The notes beneath the pieces are model-generated. The model was not told where the DNA came from, ran no database searches, and was given only the letters and a program-made list of their open reading frames with translations. Source: Flavobacterium ammoniigenes (GTDB lineage Bacteria > Bacteroidota > Bacteroidia > Flavobacteriales > Flavobacteriaceae). Taken from it: 64,000 bases of DNA. Location of the stretch: assembly GCF_020886055.1 (NCBI RefSeq), contig NZ_AP025184.1, positions 1,054,001 through 1,118,000 on the forward strand, given 5' to 3'. Shown here one piece after another: positions 18,421 through 25,823 of the stretch. The stretch's first letter is position 1, and the number at the start of each line of letters is the position of its first letter. A program made the translations under genes and the position numbers.

Positions 18421-18498
18421 AAAAAAACTCCTTAATTTCTTAAGGAGTTTTTCGGTGGGCGATATTGATCTTAAATCGAATCAAGTAATTGATTTTAT
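18421..18498 (-). repeat. tRNA-Val 3'-end/terminator copy R1, left boundary of the exosortase operon
   Basis: Starts with the same terminator hairpin as tRNA-Val (AAACTCCTTAA / TTAAGGAGTTT, 18425-18450) and the tRNA acceptor 3' strand remnant ggtgggcgat. It continues with about 33 bp (cttaaatcgaatcaagtaat... to 18498) that match copy R2 at 25140-25218 but not the intact tRNA. It abuts the stop codon of the exosortase-associated gene (18500) and supplies the operon's terminator on the minus strand. Confidence 0.8.
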
Positions 18499-18499
18499 T

Positions 18500-18901
18500 T
18501 CAAGAAAATCCGACATATTTAGAATTTAAAATCCCCATCCCAACATATAAAACGGGCGAGATTAAGAACTCTTGCATGGACTGCGCCACATCTTTAGTGG
18601 AGTTGGATACCATTCCAAAAGTCCAATCGTACAATCCAATAGAAGTAATGGTAACTAATAGGGATATATGAATACAATGCCACAGCATTCTCATCCATTT
18701 TTGCTGGAGTGTACCTAAATGAAAAGATCCAATAAGGTATACAAGAATAGTAGTGCTAAATTTTATAATATGGCGCATTCTCCTAGGAATTGTTACCGCA
18801 TTTTCAGAATCGGCAAAAAAGATGTAATAGGCAGAGTAAACCAATACTATGATAAATAATCCCATTATAAAACGGCGACGTTCTGAATTATATAACGACA
18901 T
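18500..18901 (-). CDS. Small membrane protein associated with the exosortase
   Basis: 133 residues with about four hydrophobic segments (FIMGLFIIVLVYSAYYIFF; IIKFSTTILVYLIGSF; CIHISLLVTITSIGLY; FLISPVLYVGMGIL). ATG 18901 overlaps the end of the exosortase gene by 14 nt, so translation is probably coupled. No motif from a family I can name with certainty. Position and topology match the small membrane partner proteins seen beside Bacteroidota exosortases. It probably assists the exosortase or its substrate in the inner membrane. Confidence 0.7.
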   Translation of the reverse strand: MSLYNSERRRFIMGLFIIVLVYSAYYIFFADSENAVTIPRRMRHIIKFSTTILVYLIGSFHLGTLQQKWMRMLWHCIHISLLVTITSIGLYDWTFGMVSNSTKDVAQSMQEFLISPVLYVGMGILNSKYVGFS

Positions 18902-19493
18902 TCTTGATTTTTATATTTTTTGTAAATAGCATCCAAAGCATAAAAATGATACCATATAGTGTGATTTTAAAAACATAATGATGAGCAAATTGAAACAAAT
19001 CATAATCATAAAATCTCTTTAAAAATACCAATCCACCACATCGTACAATATTGGCTAAATCAATTATTGCAACACCAGATAAAATAAAAACAATTTTTTT
19101 GTAAATCGTTGAAGGAAAACACAAAATAAATCCTATGAATAATATGATTAATTCCAGCCCGTTACAAGGATCTGCTATCAATAAAATATCCTTTCCATGA
19201 TGTCGTACTTGTGAAACTTTACTAAACTGCATTTGACCCTCAAATATTGATTGTTTCTCAATTGCAGTAGCGCTAAAACCATCTAAAGGAGTACAGTGGT
19301 TGAGAAACCAAGCCGTACTTATACCAATATGATTTGTTAATGGTTTGTCAAGAATTCGGTGTTCGTATAAAAAAACTAAATAGACTATCTTCCAAACAGC
19401 AAAAACAATAAGAGCATTTCTAAGAAATGCTCTTATTGTTGGCGGGGTTTCATTTATAAAAGAATGATAATATTGTAAAATACGATTCTTCAT
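18888..19493 (-). CDS. Exosortase/archaeosortase-family transpeptidase
   Basis: 201 residues from ATG 19493 (an in-frame TTG at 19511 gives a less likely longer form). Multi-pass membrane protein with the exosortase catalytic set: Cys110 in DPCNGLEL, Arg151 in NIVRCGG, and His171/His172 in FAHHYVF. These enzymes cleave C-terminal sorting signals (a short motif, a membrane helix and a basic tail) and transfer the protein to another molecule at the outer face of the inner membrane. The gene for a matching 72-residue substrate lies 35 bp upstream. Among Bacteroidota types, I think it belongs with those that act on PID/PVDGG-type signals (possibly XrtX), but I cannot confirm the subtype. Confidence 0.85.
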   Translation of the reverse strand: MKNRILQYYHSFINETPPTIRAFLRNALIVFAVWKIVYLVFLYEHRILDKPLTNHIGISTAWFLNHCTPLDGFSATAIEKQSIFEGQMQFSKVSQVRHHGKDILLIADPCNGLELIILFIGFILCFPSTIYKKIVFILSGVAIIDLANIVRCGGLVFLKRFYDYDLFQFAHHYVFKITLYGIIFMLWMLFTKNIKIKNVVI

Positions 19494-19528
19494 ATTAATA
19501 TCTAAAACCAAAATTTTGTACCAAGCAC

Positions 19529-19747
19529 TTATTTTTGATTTTTTCTTTCATTTAGTTTTTTTGCTCCATAAATTGCACCTCCTACTAAAAGAGCTGTAAT
19601 TCCTCCATCTACTGGCACTCCATTTCCTGGATCATTTCCTGGATTTGAAGGTGCTTGTAGTCGAATAGGGAACATATTACCAGAGAATGCCTCTAAACTA
19701 CAAAAAAATAAAAGTGCTACAAATATTGTTTTAATAACTGTTTTCAT
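19529..19747 (-). CDS. 72-residue exosortase substrate with PVDGG C-terminal sorting signal
   Basis: Signal peptide at about 1-23 (MKTVIKTIFVALLFFCSLEA), a very short Pro/Gly/Asn-rich stretch (about 24-44, QAPSNPGNDPGNG), then the sorting signal: PVDGG at 45-49, a short hydrophobic helix (ITALLVGGAIYGA) and a basic tail (KKLNERKNQK). This tripartite C-terminus is the hallmark of exosortase substrates; the PVDGG motif resembles the PID-CTERM class. After both cleavages only some 20-25 residues would remain, so the product would be a small peptide attached to a lipid or glycan, or released. It begins 9 bp after the stop of the large T9SS gene and precedes the exosortase. Confidence 0.82.
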   Translation of the reverse strand: MKTVIKTIFVALLFFCSLEAFSGNMFPIRLQAPSNPGNDPGNGVPVDGGITALLVGGAIYGAKKLNERKNQK

Positions 19748-19756
19748 ATCGTCAAT

Positions 19757-22700
19757 TTATTGTTCTATTAATAATTTTACTGAATAATTTTTGTTTTGTT
19801 CGTCAACTAATTTTAAAATATAAATACCATTTTGAAGTATAATATTAGGAGTTAACGTTTTATTTAAAGTATTCGTTAAGTTAATTTTCCCATGATCTAC
19901 AACTTGTCCTAAAGTGTTCAAGATAGCATATCTATAATTTCCAAAAGGGATGTTTTCAAAATGAATCTGGTAACTTGATCCAGTCAACGGATTTGGAAAA
20001 ACAGTAATATCGTTTGAAGCGATTGTATCAATTGACAATGGCGCACCAAAAACAATTTTGAAGCGATCCGTAGCATTTTGAGTTGCCGAAGGAACAAAGT
20101 TGTATTCTGTTATTGTTCCATTCAATGTAATAGGGACCGTTGTATTAGTAACTAAATCTACCAAATTGACTGACAAACCAAGAGTAGAAAAATCTTCAGT
20201 TTGGATGGCTAATTTGTATTCTGATCCTGTATCAATATCACCTAAACGTAATTGTAATGCCTCTTGAGGCGTTGGTAATGCTCTATGTTCTGCCATTAAT
20301 GAAATGCCGTTATTTTGAATAGTAATGTTGTTATTTGGATTGAACATTTTAACAGCATCTTTTGCATCAATAGCATTGGAAGCATTGGCATCGAATAACG
20401 CCATAACTGCATCAAATGGTTTCCATTTATTTTCAAGTTGTTTCAACAAGTTCACTCGAAGTAGGACAGATGGAGCTTGAAGTGATTTAGTTGGCGCTTT
20501 TGACTTGTCGAATAAACCATTATCTACCGTCGTCGATTTGTGGCTTTCATTGATAATAAAATTAGATGTTGTATTTGGTTTTACAAAGAAAGCTTGACCA
20601 CTTTGGATCGGTTGATTTGAAGAATAACTTCCCGAAGTATTACTATATGCAGAACCTGAATAAACAACATAAGCACCAAGAGATCCTAATTCTGGATCCC
20701 AAACCCAAATATTACTAAAGTTTGCATTGTCTGTTAAAATTGCACTTGGGCTAATTGGACTCGCATAAGGATTTCCAATAAATTTGTATTCACTTGCCGA
20801 AAGGCTAGAATAAGTTTGTGTGCCCGTAATTAATTCTCCCTTTGCTTTTAAAGTGGTAGCTGTAGCACCTGAAGTGATATTTGAACTTCCAAACGGACCC
20901 GTAATAAAGGCCATGAAGGCATTGTTTATGGTAGACGAAAATAAGGTTCCGCTTGCAATTGGCATCGAAACGCCACTCCAAGTATCATTGGCATTATAAG
21001 TTAATAGGTTATAATTCTGCGCCATTTGAATACCCCAACTGGTTGTAGGTCCGAATACCAACATTCCTGTAGCATCTGAAACTCCCGATTGGTTGTTGTT
21101 CATCCATGACGAATAAACAGAAGAATAATTCCATCCTTTTAAAGGGGCAGTGATGGCTCGCCAAGCTCTTTTGGCTGGGATATATCTTTCGATAGTTACA
21201 TTGGTTGCTCCAGTCAATGTTCCAGTAATTTGACCTAAAGTTGCGGTTCCCGCACTAGTGGATTTAAAGGTAACTGGTTTTCCTCCAAAATCAGCATAAC
21301 CAGCTATCGTTAACCTTGAAGTAGGATTAATAGTTAAAGTCCCTGTACCGGATAGCGTTAGTTTTTGACCTGTAGCTAGGGTAAAGTTGGTATCTAATTC
21401 GGTACTATTGGATGCATTCGAATCAATAACTATGTTATCGGTTGAAGTAGGAACAGCTCCAGTAGACCAGTTTCCTCCTGTGTTCCACGAACTACTTACA
21501 GCACCTGTCCATGTTGCAGTTGCATTTGCTTTTTCTGAAAAAGAAGTAGTCGAAGTACTGTATACCGGTGCATTAAAACAATTGGTTGAGATTGCTGAGA
21601 ATACCCAATAGTAGTATGTCGTATTTGCAGTTAGTCCGCTAGACGTCCAAGATCCTGCTATAGTATTGACATATTCTATAAAACCGATTGAATTACTTCC
21701 TACTGTATAAGTAGTTCCGTTAACAGGCACTGGTTGTGTATTTGTAGTTGTTCTTACAACCAAATAACTATCAGGTGCATTTGAAGCAGCAGCTGTGAAT
21801 TCTGCTGAAATAGAGTTTATGGTTGTAGCGGTTGCCAATGCGGTTGCTGCTAAACTTGTAGGAGGATTACATTCAAGACTAATAGGTCCTTGAACTAAAG
21901 AGGCACTACTTGAACATGAGGCTGCACCATTTGCAGATACTCTATAATAATAGGTTCCTGTATTAGATAAACCGGAAACAGCATAGGAATTTGTGTTAGC
22001 AGTAAATGGGGATCCAGTTACATAAGTATTCAATCCAGAGTCTGAAAATACTTCTAGTGTATAATTTATAGCTCCTGAAACAGTACTCCAATTAGCTGTA
22101 AATCCTGTATTTGTAATAGAAGATACTGAACTTAACGAAGGTGAAGTAACACACGTTTTAAAGGTTCCGAATAATGGGTTAACTAAATTATATTCTTTGG
22201 TACAAATTTGCGTGGTGTTGAACGCATACGTGTAAAAGTCGTATTCAGTATTTGGAGTAAGATTATTAATCTCCCAGAAATTAAATGAACCAGAGTAGGC
22301 AACAGTTCCTGAACCTATAGTATCACCTATAGTGTAACTTGTACCACTAACTGGAGCGGTTGGTGTTGCTCCGTGTGCATAAACTACTGTCAAATAACCA
22401 GTAGAAGCAATTGTTGTGGGTTGGTATGAGAAAATAATTGCTGTAGATCGATATGTTGAATCAAACCCAAACTGATAATTTGTAGGTTGTGTGAGAGGGG
22501 TACAAAGTAAGGTTACTGACCCTGAACTTGACAAACCACTGTCACAACTATTAGGTCCAATGGCTTTGACTTTAAAGTAATAGGTAGTGGATGGAGATAG
22601 GCCAGTAGCTGAATACGAGTTTGTATTTGAAGTAAATGGAGAACCACTTAGTTGTTGTGTGAAATTTGAATTGGTATAAATATGTATACTATAGGAGGTG

Positions 22701-24808
22701 GCTCCTGAAACGGCATTCCAGTTTGCAGTAAAACCAGTATTGGTTATCGCTGATGAAGTGCTCAATGTAGGTACAACCACACAGGTTTTATAAGAACCTG
22801 ATAAAGGGGAAGATGCCTTATAAATCATTGTACATCCCGAAGAAGAGTTGTACGCATAAGTATAAAAATCATATTCTGTATTTGCACTTAAACCGGTTGC
22901 TGTCCCTGAGGTATTTGTGCCTGCATACACTACTGTTCCAGTACCTAAACTACTTCCAATAGTATAGGTTGTTCCATCAGTGGGAGCTGTAGGCGTTGCA
23001 CCATGGGCATAACGCACTACTACATAGCCTGTCGCAGCTGGTACCGCCGCTTGAAATGAAAAAGTAATCTTACTCGCAGGTGCTGAAGTATCGGTACCAA
23101 ATACATAAGACGTAGCTTGTGCACTTGGAGTACAAACAGTAGCTGCTGTAATTACATTAGAGTTAGCTGAAGTAGTTGTTGATGTTACAGCTCTAACTCT
23201 ATAATAATAAGTAACGGGTGCATCCAATCCGGTCACTTCTTTTGAGGTTCCCGAAACTGTTAAATTATCAAAACCACTCACTAAGGTTTGATCTTCACTT
23301 CCTTTAAGTTGAATATCATCAATATAATTTTCTCCAGACTGCTGGATAGAACCTCCATTAACAGCAGTGTCTGATGTTAGCAGCAATCTTAAAGAAACAT
23401 AAGATTTATTACTTAATACATCAGGCAGTTGCAAATCATTAATTGCACCAGTGGTAAAATCAGTTCCACATATAATCGAACCACCTGGCACATCAATCCA
23501 GTTTTCTGCGCCATCATAGGTTAAAGTATATTGTAGTTTAAAATTTTTTGGGCCATCTAATGTAGACTTTTGCTTGGAAGAAAATTTAATATTATATTGA
23601 TTTAATGTGTTAAATGTAATTCTATAATACATTGTGCCACTTACAGACCAAAATGTAGTTCCTATAACTCCAGGAGATGAAAAAGTCGCTGGACCATTAG
23701 TTTCTATTGATTTATACTGGTTATTTGAATTACTTAATGAATTGTTATTAAGATGTACGGGAGAACCTTCAAAATCAAAAGTTAAAAATGGAGCTTCAGC
23801 CCTGTAATTGGAAAAAACAGTTGAGGAAGTAGAAACATCTAATTTGTAGCCTGTAGCATAACTAACTGCGTTCCAATTTGCTTTGAACCCTTTATTATTG
23901 ATTAAAGTTGCCGAAGTTGCTGTAGGAGTGTCAATATTTGTGGTGTAAAAATTATACTCGCTTGAATAATAAGTCCCGGCACTCGTGGTAGCAAATGTTC
24001 TAAGATAATAATGAGTTCTTATCGCCAAATTATTTAATTCTATTTGGAAACTACCTATCCCAGATCCAGAAGTAATCACATTATCAGATAAAGTAGGATT
24101 TGGCGATGTCCCATATACTACTCCTCTTGAAATAATTGAATTGGTTCCTGCGCTTAATATAGTGTTGGAAGAAGTTGCGCTAGTTTGAGTTATAGATTGT
24201 AAACCGACGCCTGGAGTTTGTATATTTGGAGGAGTAATAACTTGAACTATTGAAACATTATCTATTGCAAGGGGTGGGTTATTAACCGTAGAAAAATCGT
24301 AGTGCCATAAAAATTTAATTTTGATTATATGGCCTCTATAGTCAAATAAATTAATTGTTTTGTTTGTGAACGTTGATGAATTGTACAATTCAAATTGAGA
24401 ACAAACTAGAGTTTGTACACCACCAGATTCTATATATACTTCACCGTAATCAGCTCCCCATTCACCGTTACATTTCCAATCAAATTTCAATTCTGAATTT
24501 TCAACATTAGTTAAATCGACATCAAAACTAGCGTATAGAAATTCCTCTCCTGAAACTGAGAGGGTATTTGAATAGGTATTAGAGGAACCATTATCATCAG
24601 AAATATACAATCCTTTCGAACCGCCATTTTTTGCAGCCGTTCCAACTACCCATTTGTTTGGCGAACTCGATTCTAAAGTCCACTCCGAAGTGCTTCCTTC
24701 AAAATTTTGAGAATAAGGCAAGCTTACTTGCGCCAAGTTTTGTTGTGGTATTATTGCCAAAAATAGCAATAAAATTAAGGCCTTAGGAAAGGAAATTAAT
24801 TGTTTCAT
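19757..24808 (-). CDS. Very large secreted protein with fibronectin III repeats and a T9SS type A sorting domain
   Basis: 1683 residues from ATG 24808 (MKQLISFPKALILLLFLAIIPQQNLAQ is a clean signal peptide; an in-frame TTG at 24880 is rejected). After an N-terminal jelly-roll (FEGSTSEWTLESSS..., choice-of-anchor type, about 28-190) come alternating fibronectin III-like and partner domains. Near-repeats are NTEYDFYTYAYN, SITNTGFTANW and TYYYRV, with Cys-containing linkers (KTCVVVPTL, KTCVTSPSL). A region from about 1170 (ATWTGAVSSSWNTGGNWSTGAVP) resembles large flavobacterial surface proteins. The C-terminus (VFPNPLTGS...YAILNTLGQVV...GIYILKLVDEQNKNYSVKLLIEQ) is a T9SS type A sorting domain, so export is through the outer membrane by T9SS. 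Probable adhesin or surface-layer role; it is first in an operon with the exosortase genes. Confidence 0.9.
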   Translation of the reverse strand: MKQLISFPKALILLLFLAIIPQQNLAQVSLPYSQNFEGSTSEWTLESSSPNKWVVGTAAKNGGSKGLYISDDNGSSNTYSNTLSVSGEEFLYASFDVDLTNVENSELKFDWKCNGEWGADYGEVYIESGGVQTLVCSQFELYNSSTFTNKTINLFDYRGHIIKIKFLWHYDFSTVNNPPLAIDNVSIVQVITPPNIQTPGVGLQSITQTSATSSNTILSAGTNSIISRGVVYGTSPNPTLSDNVITSGSGIGSFQIELNNLAIRTHYYLRTFATTSAGTYYSSEYNFYTTNIDTPTATSATLINNKGFKANWNAVSYATGYKLDVSTSSTVFSNYRAEAPFLTFDFEGSPVHLNNNSLSNSNNQYKSIETNGPATFSSPGVIGTTFWSVSGTMYYRITFNTLNQYNIKFSSKQKSTLDGPKNFKLQYTLTYDGAENWIDVPGGSIICGTDFTTGAINDLQLPDVLSNKSYVSLRLLLTSDTAVNGGSIQQSGENYIDDIQLKGSEDQTLVSGFDNLTVSGTSKEVTGLDAPVTYYYRVRAVTSTTTSANSNVITAATVCTPSAQATSYVFGTDTSAPASKITFSFQAAVPAATGYVVVRYAHGATPTAPTDGTTYTIGSSLGTGTVVYAGTNTSGTATGLSANTEYDFYTYAYNSSSGCTMIYKASSPLSGSYKTCVVVPTLSTSSAITNTGFTANWNAVSGATSYSIHIYTNSNFTQQLSGSPFTSNTNSYSATGLSPSTTYYFKVKAIGPNSCDSGLSSSGSVTLLCTPLTQPTNYQFGFDSTYRSTAIIFSYQPTTIASTGYLTVVYAHGATPTAPVSGTSYTIGDTIGSGTVAYSGSFNFWEINNLTPNTEYDFYTYAFNTTQICTKEYNLVNPLFGTFKTCVTSPSLSSVSSITNTGFTANWSTVSGAINYTLEVFSDSGLNTYVTGSPFTANTNSYAVSGLSNTGTYYYRVSANGAASCSSSASLVQGPISLECNPPTSLAATALATATTINSISAEFTAAASNAPDSYLVVRTTTNTQPVPVNGTTYTVGSNSIGFIEYVNTIAGSWTSSGLTANTTYYYWVFSAISTNCFNAPVYSTSTTSFSEKANATATWTGAVSSSWNTGGNWSTGAVPTSTDNIVIDSNASNSTELDTNFTLATGQKLTLSGTGTLTINPTSRLTIAGYADFGGKPVTFKSTSAGTATLGQITGTLTGATNVTIERYIPAKRAWRAITAPLKGWNYSSVYSSWMNNNQSGVSDATGMLVFGPTTSWGIQMAQNYNLLTYNANDTWSGVSMPIASGTLFSSTINNAFMAFITGPFGSSNITSGATATTLKAKGELITGTQTYSSLSASEYKFIGNPYASPISPSAILTDNANFSNIWVWDPELGSLGAYVVYSGSAYSNTSGSYSSNQPIQSGQAFFVKPNTTSNFIINESHKSTTVDNGLFDKSKAPTKSLQAPSVLLRVNLLKQLENKWKPFDAVMALFDANASNAIDAKDAVKMFNPNNNITIQNNGISLMAEHRALPTPQEALQLRLGDIDTGSEYKLAIQTEDFSTLGLSVNLVDLVTNTTVPITLNGTITEYNFVPSATQNATDRFKIVFGAPLSIDTIASNDITVFPNPLTGSSYQIHFENIPFGNYRYAILNTLGQVVDHGKINLTNTLNKTLTPNIILQNGIYILKLVDEQNKNYSVKLLIEQ

Positions 24809-25139
24809 AATTATAATATTGTACAGAAAAAAATGTTGGATCTTGTTTATAAATGGGTTAAATAGCCCAATTAGTGTCAAATTATTTCTCTATTAATGGC
24901 TACAAGAATACGACATTTTATTTAAAAAATAAAAAACAGCTGCTAAAACACCTTCAAATTCAACCTGTTAAATTGAATTTCTAAATAAAGGAAATGAAGT
25001 ACATAATCAATTAATTACAAATTACTTGAAAACAAAAAAAACTATGTAGAACTACAAAAGTTATATTTTAAAGTTTACTAAATAGATTAAAACTGATTAA
25101 AGAATTGATTTTCTTATAGTTATGAGTTTTATATAAAAT
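24809..25139. other. Gene-free AT-rich region upstream of the T9SS/exosortase operon
   Basis: About 330 bp with no credible coding frame. It must hold the operon promoter (minus strand). The sequence around 24877-24886 contains TAATTTG, one base short of TAnnTTTG, at a plausible distance from ATG 24808. Nothing else recognisable. Confidence 0.4.
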
Positions 25140-25218
25140 AAAAAAACTCCTTAATTTCTTAAGAAGTTGTATAGGTAGGCGATTTAGTCTTAAAATCGGA
25201 TCAAGCAATTGATTTTAT
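25140..25218 (-). repeat. tRNA-Val 3'-end/terminator copy R2, right boundary of the exosortase operon
   Basis: Imperfect direct repeat of R1 (18421-18498): the first 24 bases are identical, the acceptor remnant is ggtaggcgat, and the shared tail contains tcaagcaattgattttat against tcaagtaattgattttat in R1. The hairpin is damaged on one arm (aagaagttg). R1 and R2 bracket the four-gene operon in the same orientation. Confidence 0.78.
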
Positions 25219-25236
25219 AAAGTTTATGGGTTTCAT

Positions 25237-25287
25237 AAAATAAAAAAAACTCCTTAATTTCTTAAGGAGTTTATCGGTGGGCGATGA
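25237..25287 (-). repeat. 51-bp perfect copy of the tRNA-Val terminator and acceptor end (R3)
   Basis: Identical over 51 bp to 25623-25673 at the intact tRNA-Val: A-run, hairpin AAACTCCTTAA/TTAAGGAGTTT (25247-25272) and acceptor strand tgggcgat. It is joined to the broken tRNA copy and lies downstream of the GIY-YIG gene, where it can still terminate transcription. Confidence 0.88.
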
Positions 25288-25366
25288 TAGCCTGTTCCGA
25301 GAATCGGAAGGTTCGAACCCCCGACCACTTCCGATGCAATCGGAATGCTAAGAACCAGCTGAGCTA
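25278..25366 (-). pseudogene. Rearranged tRNA-like remnant fused to the end of the GIY-YIG gene
   Basis: Shares with tRNA-Val the acceptor 3' strand (ATCGCCCA), the T-loop segment GGTCGGGGGTTCGAACC and the D-arm TAGCTCAGCTGGTTC. The anticodon arm is different (TTCCG ATTGCAT CGGAA, UGC in the anticodon position, which would read Ala codons). There is an extra segment of about 22 nt after the T-loop containing a second TTCCGA..TCGGAA hairpin. The first seven acceptor bases are missing: the stop codon of the GIY-YIG gene (25367-25369) directly abuts tRNA position 8. It cannot fold as a normal tRNA, although ATAGC and GCTAT near the ends could still pair. Confidence 0.75.
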
Positions 25367-25615
25367 TTATTTAGTTGAAATAAGCTCTTGAATTTTTATT
25401 CTGCTTTTCCAAGATTTGATTTGAAGTTCACGTTTTTGTGCTTCTTCTTTTGTATTATATTGTTCAGTATAAACTACTTTCCAATCGTTAGTATTACCTG
25501 TAAATCCTTTGCTTTTTTGGTTGTGACGAATCAAACGCGCTTCTAAATTAGAGCTGTATCCTATGTAGTATCGATTTTTCGATTCACTAAAGAGTAAGTA
25601 GACTTGGAATAACAT
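25367..25615 (-). CDS. Small GIY-YIG nuclease-domain protein
   Basis: 82 residues, essentially a bare GIY-YIG domain: VYLLFS and YYIGYS form the two motif strands, Arg27 lies in the conserved helix (NLEARLIRH) and Glu63 is the metal-binding residue (KRELQIKSW). No DNA-binding domain. Family members are UvrC/Slx1/homing-endonuclease-like nucleases; such short free-standing versions are common in Flavobacteriia and, from memory, often sit beside tRNA or rRNA genes. Here it lies 49 bp downstream of tRNA-Val, and its stop codon abuts a broken tRNA copy. A role in cutting at tRNA loci is possible but unproven. Confidence 0.85.
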   Translation of the reverse strand: MLFQVYLLFSESKNRYYIGYSSNLEARLIRHNQKSKGFTGNTNDWKVVYTEQYNTKEEAQKRELQIKSWKSRIKIQELISTK

Positions 25616-25627
25616 GGGGTAAAAATA

Positions 25628-25658
25628 AAAAAAACTCCTTAATTTCTTAAGGAGTTTA
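25628..25658 (-). terminator. Intrinsic terminator of tRNA-Val
   Basis: Perfect 11-bp stem AAACTCCTTAA/TTAAGGAGTTT with loop GAAA, followed on the minus strand by eight T. Starts 6 nt after the tRNA 3' end. Its copies are R1, R2 and R3. Confidence 0.85.
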
Positions 25659-25663
25659 TCGGT

Positions 25664-25737
25664 GGGCGATGAGGGGTTCGAACCCCCGACCCCCTCGGTG
25701 TAAACGAGGTGCTCTGAACCAGCTGAGCTAATCGCCC
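25664..25737 (-). tRNA. tRNA-Val (anticodon TAC)
   Basis: 74 nt, folds as a full cloverleaf on the minus strand: acceptor GGGCGAT/ATCGCCC, D-arm GCTC...GAGC, anticodon stem CCTCG/CGAGG with loop TTTACAC (anticodon TAC), T-arm GGGGG TTCGAAC CCCTC, discriminator A. The CCA end is not encoded. A good promoter lies upstream and a terminator downstream. Confidence 0.95.
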
Positions 25738-25776
25738 GATTGCAATTTGTAAATTTTCATTCCCTTATTGCGAGTG

Positions 25777-25806
25777 CAAATATACAGCTGTTTTTTGTAT
25801 TTGCAA
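25777..25806 (-). promoter_or_regulatory. Promoter of tRNA-Val
   Basis: TTG (25806-25804), 19-nt spacer, TATATTTG (25784-25777): a full match to the Bacteroidota -33/-7 pattern. It ends 39 nt before the tRNA 5' end. Confidence 0.75.
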
Positions 25807-25823
25807 GTAAAAAAGAAAAAAAA

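Noticed and set aside
18489..18671. Small plus-strand reading frame at 18489-18671
   Set aside because: It lies opposite the exosortase-associated gene, has no recognisable domain and no promoter; a shadow frame.
25242..25658. CRISPR-like repeat array from the terminator copies
   Set aside because: Copies differ in spacing (about 100 bp, 390 bp and 6.7 kb), are tRNA-terminator derived, and no cas genes are present.
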